Below, piece by piece: positions 11,608 through 23,117 of a DNA stretch of 64,000 bases (positions are counted from its first letter, which is position 1; each line of letters opens with the position of its first letter). Made by a program: the position numbers and the translations under genes. The notes beneath the pieces were generated by a model. The model worked only from the letters and a program-made list of their open reading frames with translations. It did not search any database and had not been told where the DNA came from. The DNA comes from Littorina saxatilis (lineage: Eukaryota; Mollusca; Gastropoda; Littorinimorpha; Littorinidae), in NCBI RefSeq assembly GCF_037325665.1, contig NC_090252.1, forward strand, positions 20,126,843 to 20,190,842. Reading direction: 5' to 3'.

Positions 11608-12018
11608 GATCTCGCACTGACGGGCGCTGTGGCGTGGTGGTAAGACGTCGGCCTCCAAAGCGGAAGGTCGAGGGTTCGAATCCCGGCCGCGGCCGCCTGG
11701 TGGGTTAAGTGTGGAGATTTTTCTGATCTCCCAGGTCAACTTATGTGCAGACCTGCTAGTGGCTTATCCCCCTTCGTGTGTATACGCAAGCACAAGACAA
11801 AATACGCACGAAAAAGATCCTGTTATCCATGTCAGAGTGCGGTAGGTTATAGAAACACGAAAATACCCAGCATGCTTCCTCCGAAAGCGGCGTATGGCTG
11901 CCTAAATGGCGGGGTAAAAACGGTCATACACGTAAAATTCCACTCGTGCAAAAACACGAGTGTACGTGGGAGTTTCAGCCCACGAACGCAGAAGAAGAAG
12001 AGAAGAAGATCTCGCACT
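11608..12018 (+). mobile_element. tRNA-derived SINE (family S2) nested in L2
   Basis: The SINE body is 11619-12007. It is flanked by the perfect 11-bp target duplication GATCTCGCACT (11608-11618 and 12008-12018). The head is tRNA-like, with A box TGGCGTGGTGGTAAGACG and B box GGGTTCGAATCCC. The body includes GTGGCTTATCCCCCTTCGTG and TGGCTGCCTAAATGGCGGGG, and the tail is GAAGAA-rich. Related copies are at 14737-14985 (minus) and 61234-61529. Intact pol III boxes and a perfect duplication suggest it is younger than the L2 host element. Confidence 0.9.
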
Positions 12019-13246
12019 CTCAGTCCGCTTATCGCCCTTCTCACTGTACTGAAACAGCCCTACTTAAAGTAATCAGTGACATTCTGTCTGCTCTGGATGG
12101 TGGTGATGTGTCAGTGCTTACCCTACTTGACCTTTCTGCAGCGTTCGACACGATTGACCATGTCACGCTTCTCCATAGACTTCAGACTCTGTGCGGCATC
12201 TCCGGTCCACCACTAGCATGGCTTGAGTCCTATCTCATTGGCAGGACTCAGGCTGTGCTTGTCGATAGCCAGATGTCTGCTCCAGCCCCACTTTCTTTCG
12301 GCGTTCCTCAAGGTTCAGTACTTGGTCCCATCCTTTTCATCATGTACACTAAGCCCCTCTCCACACTGATTCAAAACCATTCTGTTTTAAATCAGTCTTT
12401 TGCTGATGACACCCAGCTGTATAAACCCAGTCCCCCAGCAGAGACACATTTCGCCATCCAGACCATTCAGACATGCATCACTGATGTTAAATCTTGGATG
12501 GTTGATAACAAACTTAAAATGATGATAAGACTGAAGTCTTACTTTGCAAAAAGAAGAACACTACATTTCCATCTCCACAACCTGTTTCTGTTCAAATAGG
12601 CAACACCGACATTCTTTTCTCACCATCAGCTAGAAACCTTGGATTCACCCTTTCATCTGACATGACCCTTAACAAACATATATCTTTAGTCTGTAGAGCA
12701 GCTTATTTTGAGCTTCGTAAGATCAGCACCATTCGCCACACACTCTTCTCTCAAACAACTAACACTCTTGTCTGTGCCTTTGTTCTTTCTAAACTTGACT
12801 ACTGCAACTCTCTTCTCTCTGGCTGTCTTCTGTACCTCCTGCATAAACTACAAAAAGTCAAAAACTCGGCAGTACGCCTCATTCTCAAAGCACGAAAACG
12901 AGATCACGCAACACCACTTCTTCGCACACTGCACTGGTTACCTATTCAAGCCCGCATTGACTACAAACTGTCTACCCTCTGCTTTAACTTCTTTTCTGGT
13001 TCGTCTCCTGCTTACTTCTCTGAACTCCTCACCGTCTATTCTCCAGCAAGACAACTCCGTGCCTCTTCTGACTGTCGCATCCTTACCATTCCACACACCA
13101 AAACCAAAACATACGGACAACGCACTTTTACTTTCTGCGCACCCACACAATGGAATTATCTCCCCTTTCACATCCGCCACTCTCAGTCACCCCAAGCATT
13201 CAAACGAGCACTTAAAACGCACCTCTTCAGGAAATACAACCTCTGA
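12019..13246 (+). pseudogene. L2 reverse transcriptase, catalytic and C-terminal remnant
   Basis: Two frames cover it. The first (to 12599) has LTLLDLSAAFDTIDH, the GVPQGSVLGPILF motif and the catalytic FADDTQLY. The second (12662-13246) has the thumb and C-terminal region with LDYCNSLLSG, LRTLHWLPIQARIDYKL, YSPARQLRAS and WNYLPFHIR, all typical of L2-clade proteins. The frame is lost between about 12520 and 12660. It would have been the RT of target-primed reverse transcription. Confidence 0.85.
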
Positions 13247-13681
13247 TTTTGTTTTCTCAGTCCATCAGTAGGCTACATGTAGTGTTATTTGTTGTTTTAG
13301 TGATTTTTCACCACCTATTTTATTCATGTTTTTATTACTTAGTTAGTGGAAGAATCTTGTGTAATGTATGTTTGAAGGTGTATGCTTTTAATTAAGCGTT
13401 GTTGACTATGAATGTAGATGTAAATGCTTGCATAACTGTGTTTTAATTTTAGTGTTATTTGTTGTTTTAGTGATTTTTCACTACCTATTTTATTCATGTT
13501 TTTATTATTTAGTTAGTGGAAGAATCTTTTGTAATGTATCTTTGATGGTGTATGCTTTTAATTAAGCGTTGTTGACTATGAATGTAGATGTAAATGCTTG
13601 TATAACTGTGTTTTAATTTTAAATGTGTCAAGCGCAAAGAGCATACTTGTATAGTTATGATGTTGCGCTATATAAATGCTC

Positions 13682-13774
<93 letters not shown>

Positions 13775-14147
13775 ACAGATTAAATGTGCATTTTAAATGT
13801 GCTTACAGCAAAGAAATGCCTCCTTACTTACCACAAATATACTGGTACCACATTCATCGCACCTGCGTCTTCTTACCAAAACCTATCGATATATTTGTTT
13901 ACGATATATTGGTAATTACCAACCGTTAACTATTTTTCAAAAATCTGAAATGACTTTTAAGAATCAAAGAAAGATTCGCTAAAACGATTGACTTCAGAAA
14001 ATAAGCAATATTTTTCTGAACCATGAAATAAAAATCGAACACTCCGTTTGATCTTTTATTTTGGTAGATTGATGATAATAAATCATAACAATGAATAGGT
14101 AGTACTACTGACATTTGCATTGGCATGATTGTGTGTTGTATGTGCAG

Positions 14148-14261
14148 TCAAAGCAATCCAGGGCGAACTTTTCTACGTGACTCTCAAAGTACGAACACCA
14201 GACTCTATATCTGACTTTCAACATCGCCCTGGCTTCGTCCTGAGTGTCTACAGCTATGCAG
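14148..14261 (+). CDS. CUB-domain exon, C-terminal third (c-type)
   Basis: Acceptor TATGTGCAG ends at 14147 and donor GTTTGTGG starts at 14262. The exon is 114 bp, phase 1 to phase 1. It encodes KAIQGELFYVTLKVRTPDSI followed by SDFQHRPGFVLSVYSYA. This is the last beta-strands of a CUB domain, in which a hydrophobic strand and a GF-x-L-x-Y pattern close the fold. The preceding thirds of this CUB domain should lie between 733 and 14147, but I did not find them. CUB domains are about 110-residue extracellular binding modules. The exon matches 18710-18826 in size, phase and sequence pattern. Confidence 0.7.
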
Positions 14262-14736
14262 GTTTGTGGGGGACTTCTCTCAGTTGACGGTCTAACTATT
14301 ATTATGTGATACGCTTGGAAGGTTAATTGTAGCTACACTACACAACTTTTCTCTCTGTGACTTTACTCTACATATCCGATCACGAATGGTTCAGTTTGTT
14401 TAATCCGTGATATCACCATCCGCACGACGCATATTATTTGCATCCAGCCTTTGATACAAACTAGTACATATACTACTAAGGGCGATGTAAGATGTCCAAT
14501 TTTCCATTGAAACTAATGCCCACTGATTTATTGTTAGGCAATTGTTACGGTTCTCGGGGAACACGCATGGTCTATAGTTTCATCTTTATCAACATTGGTT
14601 AAGTTTTATGACGATGAAGCAGAAGGCAATGTGAACCCTCAGGATCGATGAAAAAGCATCTTCTTCTTTGTTCATGAAATTGAACTCAAACGTTTATTCG
14701 TGTTTTGCATTTTGGCAGCTATACTCGATTACGAAG

Positions 14737-14985
14737 AAAGCATGCTTGGTATTTTCGGGTTTCTATAACCCCATCACCTCTGGCGTATATTACAGGACCT
14801 TCTCCGTGCGTACTTGGTCTTGTGCTTGCGTAAACACACGAAGGGGGATAAGGTACCAGCAGGTCTGCACATCCGTTGACCTGACAGATCGGAATAAAAA
14901 TCTGTAACCTTAACCAACCAGGCAAAGCCGAAATTGAACACTGGATCTTCCACTTATTGGGCGTATTTTCCACTAGGCCAGTATC
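14737..14985 (-). mobile_element. Degenerate S2-family SINE
   Basis: On the minus strand it aligns by eye to the body of the SINE at 11619-12007: the GTGGCTTATCC-like segment, ATCCTGT-like segment and ATGCTTGG at the 3' end. The head at 14940-14985 retains a CCTAGTGG-like A box. It is clearly older than the nested L2 copy. The flanking 14262-14736 holds nothing recognised. Confidence 0.65.
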
Positions 14986-15048
14986 CCATTGTGACCCCAG
15001 TCTTCATAATGCGTATTTAGGATCCCGCCGTGTTGACACAACATGACA

Positions 15049-15181
<133 letters not shown>

Positions 15182-15183
15182 AG

Positions 15184-15348
15184 ACTGTCGTCGGGAACTT
15201 CCAAGGCTAAGTGAAGGAGAAGGAGAACTATCGAGTCCAAACTACCCCGGTGCATACCCACCAGACACGTTCTGCCAGTGGACCTTTACACCTGACATTG
15301 AGAGCCAAATTACAATCTTTTTCGTTGACATCAACATTGCTGAAGAGG
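15184..15348 (+). CDS. CUB-domain exon, N-terminal third (a-type)
   Basis: Acceptor TTATAG ends at 15183 and donor GTAAGAG starts at 15349. The exon is 165 bp, phase 1 to 1. With a G from the previous exon it reads DCRRELPRLSEGEGELSS, then PNYPGAYPPDTFCQWTFTP and DIESQITIFFVDINIAEE. The SSPNYPGAYPP and C-x-W features are the classic start of a CUB domain, with the first two cysteines present. Joined by phase to 15841-15942 and 18710-18826 it forms one complete CUB domain. This is an extracellular module of a secreted or membrane protein; ligand unknown. Confidence 0.85.
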
Positions 15349-15687
15349 GTAAGAGAAAAGTGACGGGTGCAATGCATGGTGTTTGTATTTGGTTACTTGC
15401 TTTTTTGCCTATTGAGAATATTCCGAAAATCTTAAATGGCTTGCAAAGAAAAAGCTTTGTAACAAAGTAACAAGCATAAACAAAATAGGAAGAAGTGACG
15501 GCAGGTTAGAAGAACAATAACACGATAACAATGAAAATGTACTCAACAGAAACATGAACAAAACACGATGAAAAAAGAGAACCTGTTTGCAACAATTGTC
15601 TACTTCAGCAAATGAATAAATATGATAAATGAAAGAGAAGGGAAGGGGAAAAAAGCAAAGACGATGACAGTTTATGCTGCAGACTAT

Positions 15688-15765
15688 AATAATAATAATA
15701 GTAACGGGTATTTATATAGCGCCTTATCCGAAGTTCAAAGCGCGTATGCCGTGTGAGATGGAATT
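15688..15765 (-). mobile_element. L2-like LINE 3'-end fragment
   Basis: Within the intron, the complement reads GGCGCTATATAAATACC followed by an (ATT)n tail. This is the same style of 3' end as the L2 element at 13650-13773. Only the tail is left. Confidence 0.6.
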
Positions 15766-15840
15766 TTTTACACAATATATCACGGATTCACATGTGAATA
15801 TATGTTCAAGCAATTAAGAAAATCAGTCTTTCTTTCACAG

Positions 15841-15942
15841 ATTGCAATGAAGGTGGAGTGACCATCCAGTTTACTTCGGACTTTGGAACTGGGAAGCGGA
15901 AATTCTGCAACAGTAGTGATGCTGCGGACCCCTTTGAGAAAT
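15841..15942 (+). CDS. CUB-domain exon, middle third (b-type)
   Basis: Acceptor TTTCTTTCACAG ends at 15840 and donor GTGTGTGA starts at 15943. The exon is 102 bp, phase 1 to 1. With the split codon it encodes DCNEGGVTIQFTSDFGTGK then RKFCNSSDAADPFEK. The length equals that of the paralogous exon 43513-43614 and the DC-x2-GGV start is shared. It supplies the second cysteine pair of the CUB fold. The donor is a weaker GTGTGT type, chosen because it keeps phase 1 and joins cleanly to 18710. The introns on each side (15349-15840, 15943-18709) carry only repeats. Confidence 0.75.
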
Positions 15943-16356
15943 GTGTGTGAAGGGAAGGGGACACACGCCTTAACAATTATAAAGACACACATTGTAGCAG
16001 AAATAATTTAAATTTCGTGTGAAGCACTTCCAATGGACATGTCTGGCACAATAATGTGGGGTTATGCCTTTCCTGATAGGAGCATTTACTATCAGAGGAA
16101 AGAACATAAGCGTTGGGAAATGGGCAATTGTCCAAAACAAAAGAACACATTAAAAGGACAGAACTAAGCACATTACACGTGCATGTGTTTGCCAGAGATA
16201 CAACAATCAATATTCATACTGTAGGTTAGTGACTAGCTGACACTAGGTTCTAATGCACTGGTGCTTGCAATTTCATTGAATAAAGACCAAATGCTAAGAA
16301 ACAGTTCTTCTAACACAATCATGACTTTTTGAAGTGAAGGTTAACCTTATACAGTA

Positions 16357-17112
16357 ACAAGTCGCGTAAGGCGAAATTACTACATTTAGTCAAGCTGTGG
16401 GACTCTCAGAATGAAACTGAACGCACTGCATTTTTTTCAAAATGACCGTAGTACGCCGCTTGTGCAAAACGGAGTGAAACTGACGAGCCTATTCAGCGCG
16501 GTAGTGGTTTCGCTGTGCTGCATAGCACGCTTGTCTGTACCTCTCTTCGTTTGAACTTTCTGAGCGTGCTTTTAATCCAAACATATAATATCTATATGTT
16601 TTTTGGAAACAGAAACCGACACGGAATAAGATGAAATTGTTTTTAAATCGATTTCGGAAATTTGATTTTGATAATAATTTTTATATTTTTGATTTTCAGA
16701 CCTTGTTTTTAATCCGAATATAACATGTTTATATGTTTTTGGAATCAGAAAATAATGAAGAATAAGATGAACGTAAATTTGGATCGTTTTATACAAAAAT
16801 AATTTTAATTACAATTTTCAGATTTGTAATGACCAAAGTCATTAATTAATTTTTAAGCCACCAACCTGAAATGCAATACAAAAGTCCGGCCTTTGTCGAA
16901 GATTGCTTGGCCAAAATTTCAATCAATTTGATTGAAACATGAGGGTGTGACAGTGCCGCCTCAACTTTCACAAAAAGCCGGATATGACGACATCAAAGAC
17001 ATTTATCGACAAAAATGGAAAAAAAAACATCCGGGGATAACATTCCCCGGAACTCTCATGTCAGATTTCATAAAGATCGGTCTAGTAGTTTACTCTCAAT
17101 CGCTCTACACAC

Positions 17113-17183
<71 letters not shown>

Positions 17184-17277
17184 TACGCACGCACACTCAC
17201 ACACATACACCACGACCCTCGTCTCGATTCCCCCTCTATGTTAAAACATTTAGTCAAAACTTGACTAAATGTAAAAA
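16357..17277 (+). mobile_element. R1 interspersed repeat, copy C (full length)
   Basis: Complete by comparison with 40018-40953. The 5' end is ACAAGTCGCGTAAGGCGAAA, with ACATTTAGTCAAG close behind. The body is AT-rich with the GACAGTGCCGCCTCAAC block, the AC tract is 17106-17212, and the terminal palindrome is near 17247-17273. The CRE-like site of other copies is degenerate here (TGACGACA). No ORF is attributable to the element. It lies in the CUB gene intron. Confidence 0.8.
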
Positions 17278-17740
17278 CGACGAGGACATTATCTGGGTGA
17301 TTCTAGAAAATGTAAGGGGGTAGACCTACCTAGAGTTGGGTGTATTGTTGTTTATGTATGCTACATAGTAACATCTCAATGGATTTTGATGGAATTTGGT
17401 GGGCATCTATGTCAGTTATGTAGATTTTCCGGAAAATAATTGGTTAGCTCATCGATTTTCACAAACATGAGGAAAAAAAAAGAAAAAAAAGAAAAATAAC
17501 ATGTTGTGAACAACAACATGTTGGTATTACTTTTTACACAATATGTGTTACACTTTTTATCACTGAAAGCTGTACTTTGAAAAAGTGATGAAAAACAAGT
17601 TTACCTGGAGCCTGAACTAGGAAAACAAATATGTGGCATATTACCAGTAAACGCCATGTACACAACTTAATAAAAAAATAAAATAAAAAATCTCCCCTTA
17701 GTATACATTATGATATTTTTGATCTGTATGTTTGATTACA

Positions 17741-17812
17741 GTCCGTTGCGATATAACCTTGATTGGTTGAAAACGACGTTAAACACCAAATAAAAAAATA
17801 AATAAATAAAGA
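17741..17812 (+). mobile_element. SINE 3'-tail fragment
   Basis: Contains AACGACGTTAAACACCAAAT and an A-rich ATAAAT tail, the 3' end of a SINE that I recognise as widespread in gastropods. The remainder of the intron (17278-18709) shows no other identified feature. Confidence 0.6.
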
Positions 17813-18709
17813 TTGATTACAGTTTGGCAATTCTCGAATCCAGCAATGGCTAAAATCTATTTCCAGGACAAATTACAAGGCTCTAACATAAACACTGAGA
17901 AAACTGTGGTGTAAAAACACCCTCAAAAGGGGCGTTTTCTGAGAAAATCTGCATGCTAAAAATAGTTAATTTGTGTGTACAATGAAAGATAGAGTAATAC
18001 ATTATGGGACCGGATGTTGGGTTTTCAGGGTTGATACACACTTGCTTAGAACCATCACATCTCCAGTTTGGATTGTAACTGATAAAAAATTCCATCTGTA
18101 AATGAAAATAGAGAGATTCAGCGTGCTAATGATGCCACACACTAGTGCTGTAGGTTCTCCAAAAAAGCTTTTTTTGCCACACTCTAGACAACAATATGCA
18201 GGGTTGCTTCATGAAGGGAAGTTAGTGTACGTTAGTGTACGTTATTCACACTAAAGTTCTGGAAACAAAAGGTCATGAGCTTGTCCTGTCACGCTCCTTG
18301 TTTTCATTCGATGAGATGAAGCTATGTATATATACGCGATTAATCGAATCCGATTTTTTTTCGCAATCAAGTACGCAATACAAATGGCAACTATGTAAGT
18401 GTATTGTGTATATACTATTTTGTATCCACTTAATCGTGAAAATGATCAAATGTTGATAAGTAAATGCAGACTTTAACATACTTTGCTGTTTGAATGAAAA
18501 AAAACCAGAATTTGTTCTTAGGAGTTGGGAATATACATTCTTTATGCCGCAATCAAATCCTCGAAACAAAAATGCACCGAGTAGCAGAGGCAAACCTCTT
18601 CTTACTCAATGCTGACCTTGACAACTTGTCCTGTTTATATCTTAGGGATTGAGCCTTAGGTTTTGTTATGTCTTGCTGACTTTAACTGTTGTTTTTGATA
18701 TTTCCTTAG

Positions 18710-18826
18710 CGATGCTACCCTCATTATCGACTGACACTGGACGAGTGACTATCACATTCCGAAGCAGCAAATCCATCCACAAACATCGATACGGATTCAA
18801 ACTCCAATACATCGTGAGGAACAGAA
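18710..18826 (+). CDS. CUB-domain exon, C-terminal third (c-type)
   Basis: Acceptor TTTCCTTAG ends at 18709 and donor GTAAGTAT starts at 18827, a near-perfect consensus. The exon is 117 bp, phase 1 to 1. It encodes MLPSLSTDTGRVTITFRSS then KSIHKHRYGFKLQYIVRNR. The STDTGRVTITFRSS segment and the GFKLQY closing strand are typical of the end of a CUB domain. It completes the domain begun at 15184. The following intron (18827-20957) contains an hAT-like repeat and an AC tract. Confidence 0.8.
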
Positions 18827-19944
18827 GTAAGTATTTGTGCACGATCATTATGTGACACTGTTAACTTCTTAAAGTACTGTGCATGAACAGTCAGGTAGAT
18901 GTCAAGAATCAAGCCAGACGTTCCCAGCACAAGCGTTTCTTTTCGTCGAAACTTTAGAACCATCTCGTTCCACTGGCTTAACGAGAATTGTGTTGGAACA
19001 TTCACAATGTTAGTGTGTGATTTAAATCCTTATCTGACTTTTGTTTTCGTTCGTGCATTAACAAGAAAGGGTACTGCATCACCTCAGACGAGCATTGAAT
19101 TTTGAACAGTGTAATTGTTTTATTGTCAGAACTATATAGAGTGAGGTGTTACCTGAAGTGTTGTGTTATATCATGGTATGTTATAGAAGTTAAACTGCGT
19201 GTGAAAGTTACAAAGAAAAGGAAACTTTTTTTCAGATTGCTTGGTTACCAACAGCATCGCTTTGAGTGTTAATCAATTGTGTCTCATTAACCAATGTTTG
19301 TGTAATTAAGCCGGTTGGGTTTGTGTACGTTGTCCAATTGTCAATGTCTTTGCTTTTTAATGGTGGCAAGCTATATCTACAGGTAAGCCCACTGAGGTCC
19401 ATGTGTTTTTAGACTCACCCCTTCGCTAGAGACTGGCCTATAATGTTGCTTTGAAAACGCAACGCACCGAATAGTCACTTTTTTCACAAACCCTACAGTG
19501 TTATGTGCGGTGTCTGGACTCTACTTCCTAGCTAAAGATGTTCCAGGCTGGAAAGTGCGCACGTAAGCGTTGATATAGGACACATTTTCCGGACAGAGAG
19601 TCCGCTTTTAGGACTTATTTTCCGAACTGAAAGTCCGCTTTGTTCAGTTTTTGTTTTTTAAATTTCTGTCAGGGACAATTTGACGACGCGAAGCGTTTAG
19701 TTGAGTTCGAACCTCCTAGGGGCGTAAGGGGGCATGCCTCAGCTCCCCCTCCCCCCTTTGAGAAAATATTGATAAAAACAAAGGAAAATGGCGCAATCCG
19801 GTGCAATCTGAGCCACAAAACTTCCTCTAATACACCTTCCAAAAAGTAAATTTAAGAAGACACATTTGGATCAAAACTAGGACAATTGACTAATCTGGTG
19901 CAACCTGAGCAAGCACATTACCCAACTACTTTTCAAAACCATCA

Positions 19945-20130
19945 CTTAGAAGACAAAGGCCGGCTCCGGAGGGGGTCATTATCAAGGAAAATGGAGCAAT
20001 CTGGTGCAATCTGAGCCATCAGTTTTTCTTTGTTTTCAAAATTGTATAACAGTATTATTATTATTTTTTATTTTTTTATTTTTGTTTTAGGCTGGGGGGT
20101 TCCGGAAACCCCCCCTGGATCCGCCCCTGC
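19945..20130 (+). mobile_element. Dispersed repeat with hAT-like terminus, copy 2
   Basis: Shares GAGCAATCTGGTGCAATCTG, the AGCCATCAG block, a T-rich stretch and the terminal CCCCCTGGATCCGCCCCTG with 8560-8849. It may begin as far left as 19640, where a related GCAATCCGGTGCAATCTG motif occurs. It is followed at once by an AC tract (20135-20277). Nothing else is recognised up to 20957 except scattered AAAGTCC motifs. Confidence 0.45.
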
Positions 20131-20134
20131 TCAC

Positions 20135-20138
20135 ACCA

Positions 20139-20170
<32 letters not shown>

Positions 20171-20216
20171 ACACACACACACATACACACACACACACAC
20201 ACGCACACACAGACGC

Positions 20217-20277
<61 letters not shown>
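20135..20277. repeat. (AC)n microsatellite
   Basis: About 140 bp of AC with a few GC and AG interruptions. Long THTH or CVCV reading frames over it are repeat artefacts. Confidence 0.9.
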
Positions 20278-20278
<1 letters not shown>

Positions 20279-20957
20279 TTTTTTCTCCAACATATAAAAA
20301 AAAATCATTTCGATCGGGAAGACCGATTCGTTTATTGCAAAAGCCAGCGCACAAAGTGGAGAGATAATGAACCAATACAAGAACACCGAGAAGAAACTGA
20401 CACAGAAAAACAATCCGGACCAGACGGGAATCGGTCTGAAGACCTTCAAACTCCGAAATCCAACACCATAGCAACTGCGCCAAGGAGGAAGCAATAAAAA
20501 CCCACGATTTTTAAGTCCACTTATAGCTAATGCGGCCAAGTGCGCACAACCATGACACCTTCACCTGGGTATCTGTAACAGGAAAATATGTCCCCCAAGA
20601 CTCAAAGTCCGACGGACCCCCTAAATAATTATAGGCTAGGACTTTCTGTCCTGGGAAAATGTGTCCGCTAAAAGTCCAGGACAATTTGTCTGGATGGGGA
20701 CTACCGAGGTAGGTCTCCCGTTCCTGGGAACGAAAGTCCGTATGACTCCTTTTCCCAGCAGACAACTTTTCTTTTTACGCCGGTGTTACTATTTTGCCTT
20801 GAAATTGAGAGGTTTGGAAATATTTCAAATTTCTTTGCGGGTTGTTCTCTCATTTATGTACCAAATAACTATGCTAGTTGAGTGTGTGTTTTTAATGTCA
20901 AAAGTTCATAATTTTGTATGAGAGCTAAATTGCAGACTGGTTATTTTCTGTCACTAG

Positions 20958-21094
20958 GCAGCACGTGTGGCGGTGTTTTGAAGACAGGAGGCGAATACCA
21001 GAGCCCTAGATATCCAAAGTCTGCCCCTAAAATGGCACAGTGCATTTACGTCTTCCATCCTCCACCATCGGTTTCTGGAAATCTTGCCATCATG
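20958..21094 (+). CDS. CUB-domain exon, N-terminal part of a second CUB domain
   Basis: Acceptor TGTCACTAG ends at 20957 and donor GTAATATG starts at 21095. The exon enters in phase 1, matching 18710-18826, and leaves in phase 0. It encodes SSTCGGVLKTGGEYQSPRYP then KSAPKMAQCIYVFHPPPSVS and GNLAIM. CGGVL, SPRYP and C-x-Y are CUB N-terminal hallmarks, so another CUB domain follows directly with almost no linker. The phase 0 exit breaks the 1-1 pattern, so either the domain is split differently or the donor is wrongly chosen. Confidence 0.75.
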
Positions 21095-21263
21095 GTAATA
21101 TGTTACTGGAAAAAGGAGCAGTAGTAGGTAGAGGAGAAGCGGAAGGGGAAAGATACGTAGAGGTTATAAAACAGCTTCATGTTCTTGAATTGAAAGGGAT
21201 GTGTGCGTTTAACTGCGTGTTCTGTTTAAGAAATATTGTTCATAATTGACCGACAGATTGCAG

Positions 21264-21401
21264 TCAAAGTGTGTCAAAGTGACCGAGTGTGTAGAAATCC
21301 GAAATATGAGCAACTCTAGCTCTACACAAAGTATGAGATACCTATCTCGCGCCGATTGTTTGTTCAAGGTTAATCCGATTCAGAAAACAAAGAAACTCGT
21401 G
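21264..21401 (+). CDS. Possible continuation exon of the second CUB domain
   Basis: A phase 0 frame after acceptor ATTGCAG (ends 21263), with donor GTAGAT at 21402, would encode 46 residues: SKCVKVTECVEIRNMSNSSS, TQSMRYLSRADCLFKVNPIQ and KTKKLV. The C-x-x-x-x-EC-VEIRN segment resembles the C-x-DYVEIR core of CUB domains. The acceptor's pyrimidine tract is poor. The frame also stays open to a TGA at 21426, so it could instead be a terminal exon. Real coding is suggested by cysteine spacing rather than proven. Confidence 0.35.
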
Positions 21402-21751
21402 GTAGATTTTGATTCAGAAAACAACTGAACTCATTGAATGTTTATTCAATGTCGTATCTTCAAGCGTGTAGTTCTTAGACGTTTAAATGCGGTATGTTTA
21501 TGTTGTTTTGCTCCAGAGATGCATATTTTGAACATGTGAGCGTTTGGAACTTTTAAGGCACTAAAAGTAGTCACCACAAAGTGTAATTTTTCAACGCATG
21601 AGCTATAGCTGTTTCAGGCTGGTTGCTGGGAAGTTATTTTATGAATGCTAGGTGATTATCGAAAATGAACTTCCAGTTTACAGATTGAAAGAAGCAGAGA
21701 ATGGATCAGATGGAATAAGGCATTTTATAGAGAGATATTTGTTTACTAGAG
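21402..21751. other. Unassigned spacer
   Basis: AT-rich, with no ORF or repeat recognised. Confidence 0.4.
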
Positions 21752-22017
21752 GAATACCCGGCTTCGCCGGGGTGAATCGCGAGACAGAGACAGACAGCGT
21801 GGCGGTTCACCACAATCACCTTTGAAGGCGAAGTCCTGTCAAACGGGATTGAGAATTTTAGAGCTTATTTCTTAGCCCTATATTATCTGCTGTGGCTTCT
21901 CAAATGCCAGAACATACAGACAGACAAAAGCCGCTAGACCACATCACAAACAGAACTCTACAATACAAAGGTTTTGCCCACACACACACACAAACACACA
22001 CACACACACAGAAGCCG

Positions 22018-22052
<35 letters not shown>

Positions 22053-22691
22053 ATATATATATCTATAAATATATAGAGATAGGTGAGAGTGTATTTTTCG
22101 CGTGGCTATAAATTGATTCGACCTTTTCACTTTGACAGTAAGAACAACTTACGGGTGCAAGGGAAGCGTTGTGGACAGCGCAGTGACATTCTAAAAATAG
22201 TAACTTACAAACGGAAATACGGATTAAAGCCACACGAAGGAAGGGAGATAAACGCAAGACACTGGAGAAGATAAGGAAGAATTACTTATAATGGTGAAAT
22301 GAACACAAAAAACCAAAATCGGTTCAGCGCTGCGCGCTGAGAGCACGTGTTGAAATATCTCATCGATGATATTGTGTCCGGGGTGTAGCTGCATACGGTG
22401 TCCAAATTTGAAAAAGATCCACCGAGAACTTTGGCGTTGTGATGTGGTGTAGCGGCTTTGGTGTGTCGGTATGGGGGCCCGGGTAGCTGAGGTGGAACCA
22501 AAATCGGTTCAGCGCTGCGCGCTGAGAGCACGTGTTGAAATATCGACCAGGTTGTGTCCTGTCCCGGGTGTACCTGAATATGCCCACCAAATTTGAAGCA
22601 GACCCATCGAGAACTTTGGCCGTGCATCGCGAACTCACAGACAGACACACAGACAGACACACACAATATATAAGTCGTATATATATATAGA
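21752..22691 (+). mobile_element. R2 interspersed repeat, copy 1 of a tandem pair
   Basis: Starts at GAATACCCGGCTTCGCCGGG, a 6-bp-stem hairpin. It continues with an AC/AT tract at 21975-22060, the block TTTTTCGCGTGGCTATAAAT and two copies of GGTTCAGCGCTGCGCGCTGA, a second hairpin sequence. It ends in a short AC tract and a TA run. Copies at 22692-23800 (direct) and 48655-49738 (inverted) share the order of blocks. Reading frames over it are not conserved as genes. Class unknown. Confidence 0.75.
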
Positions 22692-23086
22692 TTTACCAGA
22701 ATGAATACCCGCTTCGCAGGGTAGCCGGCTTCGCCGGGAAGAAGTACTTACAGCCGTACGCCGGCCTCGCCGGGTCCGAACAATGGACCCGCCAAGCTTA
22801 GGTCCCTCCCAGATTCGTGGAATGGGAACAGCACGAACATGATTCAGTGGCCATAATGCCATTCCTGACCATATCGAGTCCCATCCTTGTCGACGAATGT
22901 AACCGTGTTAATCACCTTTGGAGGCGAACTCCACTCAAACAGAACTGAGCAAGTTAGAGCTTATCTCTAAGCCCTTTTGAACTGTTATGGCTTCTCAAAG
23001 GAAGGCCAGTACATAAAATTACACAAAAGCCGCCAGACCACATCACAAACAGAACTGAACAATGCACAGGTGTTGCTCACATAGAG

Positions 23087-23117
<31 letters not shown>

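Larger units (their letters stand above)
11300..13775 (+). mobile_element. L2-clade LINE, 5' truncated, with nested SINE
   Basis: Coding remnants run from the region just before the reverse transcriptase to the protein end near 13246. A 3' untranslated region follows, ending in GCGCTATATAAATGC and an (ATT)n tail (13685-13773), the characteristic 3' end of L2-like elements. The 5' part, including the endonuclease, is missing. A 389-bp SINE splits the coding region at 11618. The 3' UTR contains a 170-bp exact-period tandem duplication (13281-13450 and 13451-13620). The element is dead through truncation, insertion and frameshift. Confidence 0.85.
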
